A stretch of DNA of 64,000 nt from Batkoa obscura (lineage: Eukaryota > Entomophthoromycota > Entomophthoromycetes > Entomophthorales > Batkoaceae). Positions 21,276 to 32,061 of this stretch are shown one piece after another; positions within the stretch are counted from its first letter, which is position 1, and each line of letters starts with the position of its first letter. The notes under the pieces were generated by a model. The model was not told the DNA's origin. It did not search any database and saw nothing but the letters and a program-made list of their open reading frames with translations. A program made the position numbers and the translations under genes. The stretch spans positions 806,001-870,000 of the forward strand of contig JASVEC010000019.1 of the NCBI GenBank assembly GCA_030770535.1. Reading direction: 5' to 3'.

Positions 21276-21375
21276 TAAACATTATTATCATTGTAAGTGA
21301 TTTAATTATATAATACATATTAAAAAATTATTGATAAATAAATAACTTTGTCATGAATAAATTTTTTAATTCCAA

Positions 21376-21444
21376 TTTATATTTATATTTATATTTATAT
21401 TTATATTTATATTTATATTTATATTTATATTTATATTTATATTT
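21376..21444. repeat. (TTTATA)n microsatellite
   Basis: About 11 uninterrupted six-base units. Confidence 0.95.
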
Positions 21445-21635
21445 TAGTAAAATATTATTTTATATTTAGATTCTTTGTTAAAAAAATGAAATGAGGAAAC
21501 AAAAATGAGATTAAAAGCATTCAATTTGGGCTAGAACTTTACAGTAGTTAGATTTAAACTTAAAATTAGAGTTTCTAATATTTTATTAACTAAAACTGAT
21601 CAATTAGTTGTATCTACTTAGTAAATATATATTAC

Positions 21636-21742
21636 TAGTGGAGATGTATTTTTGTGTCTAAGAATTTTACTAACAAATTTTCTGCTTAAATAGCGCTTAA
21701 AAAATGGAAAAAACAATGAAGTCAAAAAAAACAATCCCAGTA
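21636..21742 (+). mobile_element. MITE-A copy
   Basis: Complete copy: left TAGTGGAGATGTATTTTTG, right ACAATCCCAGTA; it lies 167 bp upstream of the dehydrogenase ATG. Confidence 0.8.
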
Positions 21743-21908
21743 TTATTATTTTCATTTAAATTGTCTTAATAATTTATAAATAATCAACTAAAAAAGTCAA
21801 CTTTAATCTTAAAAACTTAACCAATAAAAAACTAGTATGTAATTAGTCGAAAATAAATATCAAAAATCAAAATCAATGAATTTTATTTTTTTCTGAATTA
21901 AAGATAAA

Positions 21909-23181
21909 ATGCAATTATTAAAATCTAGTTTGAAAAATATTCAATCAATAAGAGTAAATTAGTATAACAATAAACTTTTATAATATTTATTTGTAATTAA
22001 AATTAGATCTCAACTTCAAAATTCCACACTAAATCTAAACTATTAAGTAGTGAAGTAGTAAGTATATTATCCCCTTTTTATTATTCCCTTTTATTACAAC
22101 TTTTAATTAATTAATTCATCTTTCTCAATTCTTAGTCTAACTCCTTAACTTTAAATGAAATCAATACTTTTTCAGTAGTTGGCTCAGGTCAAATGGGCAT
22201 TGGAATCGGATTAGTCGCGGCCAAGGTTGACACTATTAAAAAAGTACAGTTCTACGACAATAATCCTCAAAGTTTAGAAAAAGGTTATAACTTCTTAGTT
22301 AAATTATTAGAAAAAGATGTATCCAAAAATAAGATTTCAACAGAACAAAGAGATTTAGTGTTAAGTAAAATTGAAAAAGTAAAAGATATTGAAGGGCTAG
22401 GAGAGTCAAAATTTGTTGTTGAAGCAGTAGTAGAAAATTTAAGTGTAAAACAAGATATTTTTAAAAAATTGGATCAAATCCTTGAAAAAAAAGCAATATT
22501 AGCTAGTAATACTTCTTCTATTCCAATTACTAAAATTGCTGCTTCAACTAAACGACCTGAGAACGTAAGTTAATTTACTATAGTATTAATAATATTTTTT
22601 ATCTTTTATTTTGATAGGTCATTGGTATGCATTTTATGAATCCAGTACCTGTTATGAAATTAGTTGAAATTATATCTGGATTAGCTACTTCTACTCACAC
22701 TTTAAATACTACTTTAGAATTATCAAAAGTTATGGGTAAATAATAGATTCTATATTAATATTAACATAGTAATAATTAATTTCATTCTTTTAGGTAAAAC
22801 CACCACTATATCCCAGGATAGTCCTGGATTCATTGCCAATCGTTTATTAATGCCATTTATTAATGAAGCTATTTTTACATTACAAGAAGTAATTCCATTT
22901 CTCTTTTTCTCCTTTGAATACATATTAACTACTTCTCTTTCTCTTTTTAGGGTGTTGCTACCAAAGAAGATATTGATACTACAATGAAATTAGGGACTAA
23001 TCATCCAATGGGACCATTAACATTAGCTGATTTTATTGGATTAGATACTTGTTTAGCTATTATGAATGTATTACATCATCAATTTGGAGATTCTAAATAT
23101 CGTCCAGCTACTTTATTAAGAACTTATGTGGATGCTGGATGGTTAGGTAAAAAATCAGGTAGAGGGTTTTATAAGTATTAA
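21909..23181 (+). CDS. 3-hydroxyacyl-CoA (3-hydroxybutyryl-CoA) dehydrogenase, mitochondrial
   Basis: NAD-dependent oxidation of L-3-hydroxyacyl-CoA in beta-oxidation. Predicted 322 residues in six exons: 21909-21953, 22007-22057, 22136-22564, 22618-22735, 22794-22888, 22951-23181. The first two short exons encode a Ser/Lys/Arg-rich, acid-poor leader ([15 protein letters not shown], then [13 protein letters not shown]) that looks like a mitochondrial targeting presequence. The start is chosen because no in-frame ATG exists in exon 3. The Rossmann motif [10 protein letters not shown] begins at residue 48. The catalytic His is in GMHFMNPVP (about residue 180), with the partnering Glu/Asn segments and the C-terminal domain [16 protein letters not shown] following. 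It ends GRGFYKY, as is usual for single-domain HADH/HBD proteins. Confidence 0.92.
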
Positions 23182-23608
23182 ATAAATAAACGAATAAAAT
23201 ACTAATTTGATGAGTTATGAGTTATGAGTTATAAAATACAAAGTATAAATTGTTTTATTTTATAATCATCGTATTTATTATAATAATTGAGAGCTATTTT
23301 TATTATGCAATATTATTATTATTTCTACAAATATTTGATTTTGTAAGATGACGTATGAATAAACTTAAAATTTTGCCACCAATTCTTTTTTCATTTTTTA
23401 GAACTCTATATTGAACCAATTAAAACGATAGAATTTAAAGCTACTTGATTTTTAGAATTCTGATTTGATAAGAAATCGACTAATAAAATTTCATGGATAA
23501 ATTGTACAAATAATAATAAGCGAATAATTAATTAACCTCAATAATAAAACTATAAATACATTTAGTTACTCTTGAACAACCTTTATTTCATTTCAAAATA
23601 ACAATAAA
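23182..23608. other. Intergenic, dehydrogenase to phosphoglucomutase
   Basis: AT-rich; a short GAGTTAT triplication near 23210. Nothing else seen. Confidence 0.4.
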
Positions 23609-25640
23609 ATGAGTACTTTTACAATTCAACAAATTCCTACGACTATTTTTGATGGTCAAAAACCAGGCACTTCTGGATTACGTAAAAAAGTAGCTGTATT
23701 TTCCCAACAACATTATACCGAGAATTTTATTCAAGCTACCTTACAAGCTATTCCTAATGGATGTCAAGGAAAAACCCTTGTTGTTGGTGGAGATGGAAGA
23801 TATTTTTCTGAAGAAGCTGTTCAAAAGATTATTAAAATTGCAGCTGGTAATGGAGTAAGTTATATAAAATCAGAATGGAATAATAATTGAAATAAAATTG
23901 CTTAATAATATTTTATTGTTAGGTAGCCAAATTAATTATTGGTCAAAATGGGATTTTATCTACTCCTGCTGCTTCTAATCTAATTCGTAAACTCAAGGCT
24001 GATGGTAAGAAATTACTTATGTATTCATAGTTAAAGTTATTTATTTTTTATTAGGTGGTATTTTATTAACTGCATCTCATAATCCAGGAGGTAAATAATA
24101 CATGATACATAATAATATATAATCTAATTAATACTTTTAATTAATTAGGTCCAGAAAATGATTTTGGTATTAAATATAATGTATCTAATGGAGGTAAAAT
24201 AGAATATCATAATAATTATTAACTCATATGTTTATCTATATTTTATATTTATTTTATAATAGGACCTGCTCCTGAATCAATTACTGATAAAATTTATGAG
24301 TATACTAAAATTATTAAAGAATATTCATTAGCTGATATTCAAGATGTAAGTTATATAATAATATATAATAATATATAATAATATATTTTTGATTATAGGT
24401 TGATATTTCTAAAATAGGAACTATTGAATATAATAATTTTATTATTGAAGTTATTGATTCTATTGAAGATTATGTTCAATTAATGAAAGAAATCTTTGAT
24501 TTCAAATTAATTCAAAATTTTATTTCAACTAGATCTGATTTTAAATTTTTGTTTGATGGTATGCATGGAGTAACCGGAGAATATGCTCAACGTTTATTTA
24601 TTAAAGAATTAAATTTATCATCAAATTCAATAATGAATTGTGTTCCATCTCCTACTTTTAATAATGGTCATCCAGACCCTAATTTGACTTATGCTCATGA
24701 ACTAGTTGAAAAAGTAAACCAAAATCAAATTTCTTTTGGAGCTGCTTCCGATGGGGATGGGGATCGTAATATGATCTTGGCTTATGATGCATTCGTTAAT
24801 CCATCTGATTCCGTAGCTATTATTGCAGCTAATTCAAAGTTTATTCCTTACTTCAAGAAAAATCCAATTACTGGATTAGCCCGTTCAATGCCTACATCTA
24901 CTGCTTTAGATCGAGTTGCTGAAGGATTAAAATATACATGTTATGAAGTACCTACTGGATGGAAGTTTTTTGGTAATTTGATGGATGCTAATAAATTATC
25001 AATTTGTGGTGAAGAGTCCTTTGGTACAGGTAGTAATCATATTCGAGAAAAAGATGGATTATGGGCTATTTTAGCTTGGTTAAATATATTAGCTGGTATT
25101 AATGAAATTGATAATACAATTACTATTAAGAAGATATTAAGTAAACATTATCAACAATTTGGTCGTAATTATTTTTCAAGATATGATTATGAAGAAGTAG
25201 ATTCTGTTAAAGCTAAGAATATGATGGATTATTTATTAGAGAAGATTAATAAGAATGAATTTATTGGTCAAAAATTCAATGTATTCACTGTAAAGAAAAC
25301 AGACAATTTTGAATATACTGACCCAATTGATCATTCTATTTCAAAAAATCAAGTAAGTTTATAACTATTGTTAATATAATATGATAAAATAAAATATTAA
25401 CATTAATATTAATAGGGTTTGAGATTTATCTTTGAATGTGGTAGTCGAGTTATTTTTAGATTATCAGGTACTGGTTCTAGTGGTGCTACTATTCGTATGT
25501 ATGTTGAAAAATATGAAGCTGACGCTATTAAAGCAGAACAAGAAGCTCCAGAAGCTCTTAAACCATTAATTGAAGCTGCTTTACAAATTTCAAAATTAAC
25601 CGAATTTACTGGTAGAAAAGAACCAACTGTTATTACTTAA
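23609..25640 (+). CDS. PGM: Phosphoglucomutase
   Basis: Interconverts glucose 1-phosphate and glucose 6-phosphate in the cytosol, feeding glycogen, UDP-glucose and cell-wall synthesis. Predicted 556 residues in seven exons: 23609-23854, 23923-24004, 24055-24090, 24149-24193, 24263-24345, 24399-25352, 25416-25640. Hallmarks in order are the active-site loop TASHNPGG with the phosphoryl Ser at about residue 117, the metal loop DGDGDR at about 282, the sugar-binding GEESFG at about 368, and the phosphate-binding [13 protein letters not shown] at about 497. Length and motif spacing match eukaryotic PGM1/2. The ATG is preceded by AT-rich leader and gives [25 protein letters not shown], which is standard. 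Exons 3 and 4 are only 36 and 45 nt. Confidence 0.95.
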
Positions 25641-25815
25641 AGTAAAGAAATAAAAAAGATATGTTGAGTGTTTTATATAATTGAATATTTGATAATAAAT
25701 AAAGACTATTGATTTATAAAACAACATTACATTATTTTAATAATAAAAACTTTATAATGATACAAAAAGCTAATAAAACAAGAATTTAATGTGGTATTTG
25801 AATATATTAAAAGTA

Positions 25816-25897
25816 TAGTGCCAATGGGATTCGAACCCACGCCTCCGAAGAGAGCGCAACTTGAGTGCGCCGCCTTAGACCACTCGGCCATAGCACC
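25816..25897 (-). tRNA. tRNA-Leu (CAA anticodon)
   Basis: Minus-strand 82-nt cloverleaf. The 5' acceptor strand GGTGCTA pairs with TGGCACT and the discriminator is A. D-arm GCCGAGTGGTCTAAGGC, anticodon loop CTCAAGT, long type II variable arm, and T-arm with GGTTCGAATCCC. The CAA anticodon reads UUG. No intron is present, whereas many fungal tRNA-Leu(CAA) genes have one. Confidence 0.95.
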
Positions 25898-26810
25898 TTC
25901 TTAATTGAAACTTAAAAGAAAGAAAGAAATTTATAACATTAAAAAAAATGATTGTTTTAATTTAACAAATGTTATTAAATTAAGTTAAGGAATAAAATCG
26001 ATTTTATTTTTTATTACTTTAAATACATTCTTATTAAATTAACTTTTAATCTAACTTTAATGAAATTTCTTACAGTAAAATTTTATAAACCCAGTAATTA
26101 AAATTATTAAATTTGATAAAATAATGCTAGTAATTTATTGACTTAACTTCAAGACCAATGTCCACATATCTATAAGTAGATATAAATTGTATTCTATATT
26201 ATTATGATTCGCTGTTAAAAAGATTATAACATAAATACAAATATCGGGTTTAAAGTTTCATCTAATATAAGGGTAATAAGCAAGAAAATGTTTAGTTTAT
26301 AGTAAATGCTCTTGCTTTTATTTCTACTAATTTTGAAAAAAAAACTAGAATTAAAAAAAAGAAACCGAATTATTGTAAATTTTAAAGCAGTAATTTTTAA
26401 TATTTAACTTAGTAAAAAACTAGTTGCAAGTAATGTGAGAAGAATTTTCAAATGCTAAAGTATAAAAACAAGTAATATAATTTGTAAAATGAAGGGGTTA
26501 AAAGGGGTCAAAAGGATATTTTTTATATCAAAGCAATTCATATTATATAAGTAAAATGCATAAAAAGTTGAACATTAGCTTAATTATCCACTTCCCAGAT
26601 AGAACAATAAAAATAGCTATCACTAACAAAAAGTGGAATCCTATCTAAGCACATTTTTGAAATTTGGACTATATCTTAGAGATGAAGGGTTAAAGTAGCA
26701 TTGGCCTTTCTACTTGTTTTATCTATAACATGTAAATTGCTTATACTAAATTCTCGTTTCAATCTCTTATAACCTCCTCGTTTATGAGTTTTATAGTCTC
26801 CCTTTGTAAA

Positions 26811-26910
26811 TGGGGATGTATTTTTTTGTTTAAGAATTTCACTAACAATCTTTCTGCTCAAATACCACTTAAAAAGTGGAAAAGTAATGAAGCCAAAAAA
26901 AACATCCCCA
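26811..26910 (+). mobile_element. MITE-A copy
   Basis: Left end TGGGGATGTATTTTTTTG, right end AACATCCCCA; belongs to the sub-type with GCTCAAATACCACTTAAA in the core. Confidence 0.85.
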
Positions 26911-27121
26911 AATCGTGGAAATTCTTAGGCTATTTTCATAAAATAATAAATGAAATATTGATGGTTTATTTTAAACATTGATTATTATAAATGGATATTT
27001 GAAATAGGTAATATATATATCTTATTATAAAGTAGAGAGTTATTTATTGTCAAGGAATATGTTATGGGGAAATTTTATTTCTCTAGGTTTGTTTCATATT
27101 GATAGTTGATATATAAACATT

Positions 27122-27219
27122 TGGGAATATTTTTTTTGATTTTATCACTTTTTCCATTTTTAAGTGTTATTTGAGCAGAAAGATTATAAGTAAATTCTTA
27201 AACAAAAATACATTCCCAT
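27122..27219 (-). mobile_element. MITE-A copy (inverted)
   Basis: Reverse orientation: TGGGAATATTTTTTTTGA at left, ATACATTCCCAT at right. Confidence 0.8.
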
Positions 27220-27580
27220 TCATATAACAAAATAAACCAATACTTTAAAAAAACAGAAGTTGAAAATGATAGTAAATATTATTTATATCCATTTGTTTGC
27301 TTGTATTATATATATATTATACTGAAAAATAGTCATAGATTAATACTTTGATGTGGTATTTAGTAGATTATAACTCAGTTAAACTAGTTAGATTATTAGA
27401 ATAAACAATCTACTAATATTTAATTCTTTTAACGATATTTTAGCTACTATTTTGATTTAGTAAACATTACTACAAATATTTGATGTATAAAAAACGGTAA
27501 GTGAACTTTTAAGATAACAATTTAACTACATTATCTATTTAAATTATTTCATTCAAAGTTCAACACAATGATTAATAAAA

Positions 27581-27685
27581 TATGGGAGTGTTTTTTTTAA
27601 CTTGATTATTTTTTCCATTTTTTAAGCGCTATTTAAGCGGAAAAATAGTTAGTAAAATTGTTAGACACAAAAATACATCCCCATA
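27581..27685 (-). mobile_element. MITE-A copy (inverted)
   Basis: Complete copy bounded TATGGGAGTG and CATCCCCATA, about 100 bp 3' of the secreted-peptide gene. Confidence 0.88.
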
Positions 27686-27786
27686 TGATTTTTTTTGCAA
27701 TTCAATAAATTTTATTAAAGGTGAGTATCAATTACAAAATAAAGAGAATATAGTTTTTGATACCGAAAAGGATAGATCATGAAACT

Positions 27787-27918
27787 TTAGGGCCAATGTC
27801 CAGGATTATTATTAGTGGATGTAGGTTCAGGTGGCTTCTCTACGTTATCACGAGCGATTAAGTAAGCATTGGTTGATAATATGGACATAGCAATAGCCAT
27901 AATTAAATTAAAATTCAT
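27787..27918 (-). CDS. Small secreted peptide precursor (43 aa)
   Basis: A 44-codon frame on the minus strand that looks like a real minigene. The leader (MNFNLIMAIAMSIL, then STNAYLIA) has signal-peptide character. A short polar tail follows, with Pro-rich KPPEP, an Asn run and the terminal PGHWP. There are no cysteines. Two decayed relatives within 2.6 kb (29119-29248 and 30351-30392) share the start and the upstream ACTATTTAAT stretch. This supports an expressed ancestral gene rather than chance. Function is unknown; a signalling or antimicrobial peptide are guesses. It is too short for most gene finders. Confidence 0.5.
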   Translation of the reverse strand: MNFNLIMAIAMSILSTNAYLIARDNVEKPPEPTSTNNNPGHWP

Positions 27919-28618
27919 TTTAAAAACTATTTAATTAATAAACAAAAATAGGTTCAACAAGGAGAGTATTCAACAAGAGTAAATATTCAACATTTTATAT
28001 ATTCGCTTTTTAAATACTAAATTTTATAGGCATATAATAAAGAATAAAAACAAGTTGAATTTCAAATTTAGAACATTCAATTTTTATTATTTTATTCACT
28101 TTTAGTATTTTTACAATTATTTTTAAATTAAATTGATGTATTTTAAACAATGTTACTAATGGACTAAAGAACAAGGTATTTAAAAAGGAGGTCAGCATGT
28201 TAAAAGTAGTAATCAATAAAATTTTTAGGGTTGTTTATTTCGTATATAATATTTATAGAAGTTTTTATTATTTTATTTAGTGTATACTTAGTTTATTTAT
28301 TTGATTTGTTCTAAATCCTTGAGCTTTAGTGAGCTTTAGTGCTAATAAAATAACCTCATAGCACTTTGAGATGGTAGATCCATTTTTCAAATGATTTATC
28401 AAACTAAGGGCTAAAATAACAATGTTATAATAGTTTCAATTAGCTATGTCTGATACATTATACCATCAAGTTGTCTAGTTCTTTTGATCTATATCCAGTT
28501 TTCAGTTTACCATTCGATTTTTAAAAAAACCTATCACTTCTTTAAACTTGATAGTGCTTTAACTCAACGATAAAGTTGTAGAACAAAAACCAAATAATAT
28601 AAATAAAAATTATGAACA

Positions 28619-28723
28619 TATGAGAGTGTTTTTTTTGACTTCATTGTTTTTTCCATTTTTTAAGCGCTATTTAAGCGGAAAAATAGTTAGTAAAATTGTT
28701 AGACACAAAAATACATCTCCATA
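28619..28723 (-). mobile_element. MITE-A copy (inverted)
   Basis: Bounded TATGAGAGTG and ACATCTCCATA; the interior matches the 27581 copy almost base for base. Confidence 0.85.
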
Positions 28724-28737
28724 TAAAGCAAAATGAA

Positions 28738-28769
28738 ATAAAAATAAAATAAAATAAAATAAAATAAAA
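28738..28769. repeat. (AAAAT)n simple repeat
   Basis: Six or so five-base units immediately after the MITE-A. Confidence 0.9.
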
Positions 28770-29118
28770 AAACAGCAAATTTGTATAATTTTAGGTTCTA
28801 CAAAGGATTAGGCTACTCAGTAATCTGAGCGTTGTGTAATCGAGCTGTTATACATTATAGATTGTGGATTTAAAATTACAGTTTTTTAAAAAAAAGCTAC
28901 TAAAAAACAATTGCCATCTAATATTTTAATATACTGTTTATCGAAGGCCAATGTCAAAGTGAATGAACTAGATTGCAATATTTAATATTTTTTATAGTTT
29001 AAATTTATAAATATTTATAAATATATTTACATGTAATTATCTTATTATCTTAAAATACAATCAACTATAAAAATGGCAAACAAACTTAAAGGATGGAAAA
29101 TGATAAATACTAAAGTGT

Positions 29119-29248
29119 TTAAGACCACAGTGTCCAGGAATAAGGTCAATAAAATAAATTTTAATAGGTTATTTGCATTGTCACAAGCGATCAAATAAGC
29201 ATTGACTGACAATAAATATAATGAAAAAAGTACTAATTTAAAATCCAT
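29119..29248 (-). pseudogene. Decayed relative of the small secreted peptide gene, capped by an LTR
   Basis: From ATG 29248 it reads MDFKLVLFSLYLLSVNAYLI, aligning with the leader of the 27.8 kb peptide including the NAYLI segment. The frame is then lost before the tail, although a PGH-like coding stretch (CCTGGACAC) persists near the end. LTR-A copy 5 is inserted at the start codon: its 5-bp duplication ATCAC includes the first bases next to the ATG. The promoter is therefore displaced by 463 bp. It is non-functional in its present form. Confidence 0.5.
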
Positions 29249-29251
29249 CAC

Positions 29252-29714
29252 TGTGAAACATCGCTTTGTCAGTCCCATGGTTAATTATAGCATAACAATC
29301 GCCTAAGCTGTTGTGTTCTCAAGTTCAGAGAAAATCAGTTCCACGTTCTTATTTTGATTTGCTATGACAATTTCTAGCTCCATCCCAAAGAATATTATCT
29401 TCTCATTTTGATATTTATACTTTTCAGAGTATAAAAGAGTTTACAGAGTATGGTAGTTCGAGGCTTTTTAACTGAATTATTCCTTGATATCTCGAACATT
29501 TAATAAAGCCACTAAGTTTACTTAATAGTATTTTACGTAGATTTTACATTAGTATTGTCTATTCTATCTGTCTTATATAGCTTGTAACCTATTACGTGCT
29601 ATTCCTCATAACCCAAGTCTATCTTAGTCACATAAACTAAGACCTTTCGACTTATAGTGTAGTCAACCCAGCAATAGCTGTTCTTGACTCCAAATACTGA
29701 GTACCAGATTTCAC
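29252..29714 (+). mobile_element. Solo LTR (LTR-A copy 5)
   Basis: 463 bp with a perfect ATCAC duplication (29247-29251 and 29715-29719). It is very close to copies 1 and 2, so probably recent. Its insertion point is resolved to the base by comparison with the related peptide gene at 27.9 kb. Confidence 0.9.
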
Positions 29715-29856
29715 ATCACACAGTTATTTAATTAAAAAAAGGTCTAATAAAGAGGAGGTTAAAAAAGAGCAACCATCTTTATATACTGATTCATAAGCTT
29801 GGGTAATATGAAAGTCAAAGCTTATAATCAGCTAGTTGAACTAAGTTGATGCTATA

Positions 29857-29960
29857 TATGGGGATGTATTTTTGTATTTAAGGATTTTACTAACAATTTT
29901 TCCGCTTAGATAGTGCTTAAAAAATGGAAAAAATAATGATGTCAAAAAAACATTTCCATA
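29857..29960 (+). mobile_element. MITE-A copy
   Basis: Left TATGGGGATGTATTTTTG, right CATTTCCATA, complete. Confidence 0.85.
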
Positions 29961-30350
29961 GAAGAATGTCTTTCTAGTACACAATTTAAGGCTTCTAGTA
30001 AATAAAGTAAAAATAAATTAGGTAGATTTAAACTATTAATTTGGAAAATGGTATTTTCACTAAGAATTCAGAAGCGTTATTGGTGATATAGCATATATCT
30101 CATCATGTAATCAAGTAATTTCTATAAAGGGTAGTTTTTTTGTCAAAGGCTATTTGCCTTTAAAATTGTATTCACTTTGTTGAAAGTATGCTGTTATCTT
30201 AAACTTTAGACTTGTAATTAAAGTAATATCTGCGTTAAAGTCCACTGATAAATCGTGTTTAATTCTGCCTTAATTTGTTATATCTCTATGGTGAAAATTT
30301 CATATACTTGCTTTAAAAACTAATTACTAACAAGCTAACATACTCTTTGA

Positions 30351-30392
30351 TTAAATAAATGTAACAATAGCAATGATTAACTTGAAATTCAT
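30351..30392 (-). pseudogene. Start-codon remnant of a third secreted-peptide gene
   Basis: ATG at 30392 opens MNFKLIIAIVTFI and then a stop. Residues 1-9 match the 27.8 kb peptide leader almost exactly, and the bases just upstream (ACTATTTAAT) match too. The middle and end of the gene are gone. Confidence 0.4.
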
Positions 30393-31194
30393 CTTTTAAC
30401 TATTTAATAGCTATAAAAACGCTCGATTTAATAATATAGTTATCTAAAACATCAAACATTTATCTGTTAGTTTTAAATTAGAGCTATATAAAGTTTTATG
30501 ACCAAAACTAAATGATAACAATCATGATATAGAGTCTAATATTTCATATAAAAGGTGGATACTTATCACACTTTTAGTGTTTGTAGTCATATTAAACTAT
30601 CGAAACCTAAATTCTAGACTTCTAAGTTATAATTATATAAATTTAAAATCCTAATATAAAAAGCACTTGGTATACGAAGAATTGTTTTTGATAATGTGTT
30701 TTTATCTAGCACTTTAAATTCAATGTTTTTTCTATATAAAGCCTTGAGCGTCGTCTTTTATATCAAAGATATTAAGGCTTTTATAAGCTTCACTCTTTCA
30801 CTGGAATTCCAAATATTTTATTTGACAATAGGCGAACAAAAGATAGATGTAGAACATCTAAAGATGATAGATAAATGAATTGATCAAAAAGGTTAAATAA
30901 GACAAAAAGAAGTTTAAGTTTGATTAACATAAACGTTCTGATTTAGATTATAATTAGCTTGAACTTTTATAATTAAAATTGTAAGCATTTGTAAGAAAAT
31001 TATGGTTATTTCTAGATTATACTTTTTTTTTAGAATATCTACCATTTGAAAAGAGCAAAAGATAAACTTCTTAAAAAGATCCATTGTCTTATATAAAGCT
31101 ACATCGTGAGATTTAGTTTTACATTAATTTATTTTCTTATGCTTTGAAATGGTTAAATATAAAGTATCAATCTTTAATCACAACAAAGTAAGAA

Positions 31195-31294
31195 ATGGAG
31201 ATGTATTTTTTTGTTCAAGAATTTTACTAATAATCTTTCTGCTCAAATAACACTTAAAAATAGAAAAAACGATGAAATCATAAAAAATATCCTC
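31195..31294 (+). mobile_element. MITE-A copy
   Basis: Left TGGAGATGTATTTTTTTG, right AATATCCTCA; moderately diverged. Confidence 0.75.
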
Positions 31295-32061
31295 AAGTAA
31301 TAATCTCAGTAATTTAATAGTGCTAAAAACTACCGAAGAAAGGAAATAAAAGAGTCTTTAAAACTGGGTACAAATCAATACGGATCTCAGTGAAAACACT
31401 GTATTAAAAATTGCAGTATATTAATTGACAAGATAATATAAAGTGAATTTTAATTTCAATTGTTTAATTCAATTTATAAATTAAAACTAAATTAAGGATC
31501 AAATATAAATTAACTATCCTTAGTTAGGGTGGTTAAGTTGATTTTATATAAATAAAATAATAAATATTGAATTTTAAGTGATAATGAAACTGATTAATTG
31601 GGGTGGATAAAATAGAAATTTTAACTAAGAAAGAATGGAGACATTAAAAAGAATTTAACTAAACGTTTGAAATAATTATAATAAAAGTAAACTGAAATAA
31701 ACAAAGTTTTAATTTTGTATAATATAAGTATACAACTTATTATTTAAAGTTTTGTATTAATTTTATACTGTTCTTAATAACGATTTAAACTTTTACAAAA
31801 AAGATTAACCAAAGATTACAGAAAATAAAACGCCATAAGATTATCGAGCCAAATGAAACATTTATAATAAATTTATTTAATAGTTATGCCATAACAAAAA
31901 TCCAACTTCAAGGTGGGTGAAGATGAATAAAAATGATAAACAAGGACTTAAATAAGGTGAATAGTAAGGATGGTAACAAAAATAATAGTATTTAAACTAG
32001 CTTTGATGAACTTTACAAAAAAAAGAAATATTGCTGTCTTTTAGTAATTTTTTAAATAAAG

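Larger units (their letters stand above)
20078..21908. other. Repeat-rich intergenic
   Basis: It contains LTR-A copy 4, two MITE-A copies, one arm of a dispersed duplication (20930-21275) and a TTTATA microsatellite. There is no gene before the dehydrogenase start at 21909. Confidence 0.6.
25898..27786. other. Intergenic with three MITE-A copies
   Basis: AT-rich; MITE-A at 26811-26910, 27122-27219 and 27581-27685. The open frames of 60-65 codons around 26676-26981 run through the first MITE-A and are not genes. Confidence 0.5.
27919..29118. other. Intergenic with MITE-A and simple repeat
   Basis: AT-rich; MITE-A at 28619-28723 followed by an (AAAAT)n tract. Nothing else recognised. Confidence 0.45.
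29720..32061. other. Intergenic with two MITE-A copies and a peptide-gene remnant
   Basis: AT-rich; MITE-A at 29857-29960 and 31195-31294 and the 14-codon remnant at 30351-30392. A 60-codon frame at 30696-30878 shows no features. Confidence 0.45.

Noticed and set aside
25816-25897. CRISPR arrays, prophage or bacterial operon structure
   Set aside because: None found anywhere; spliced genes and the nuclear-type tRNA show a eukaryotic chromosome.
26676-26981. Two overlapping small frames on opposite strands
   Set aside because: Both read through a MITE-A copy.
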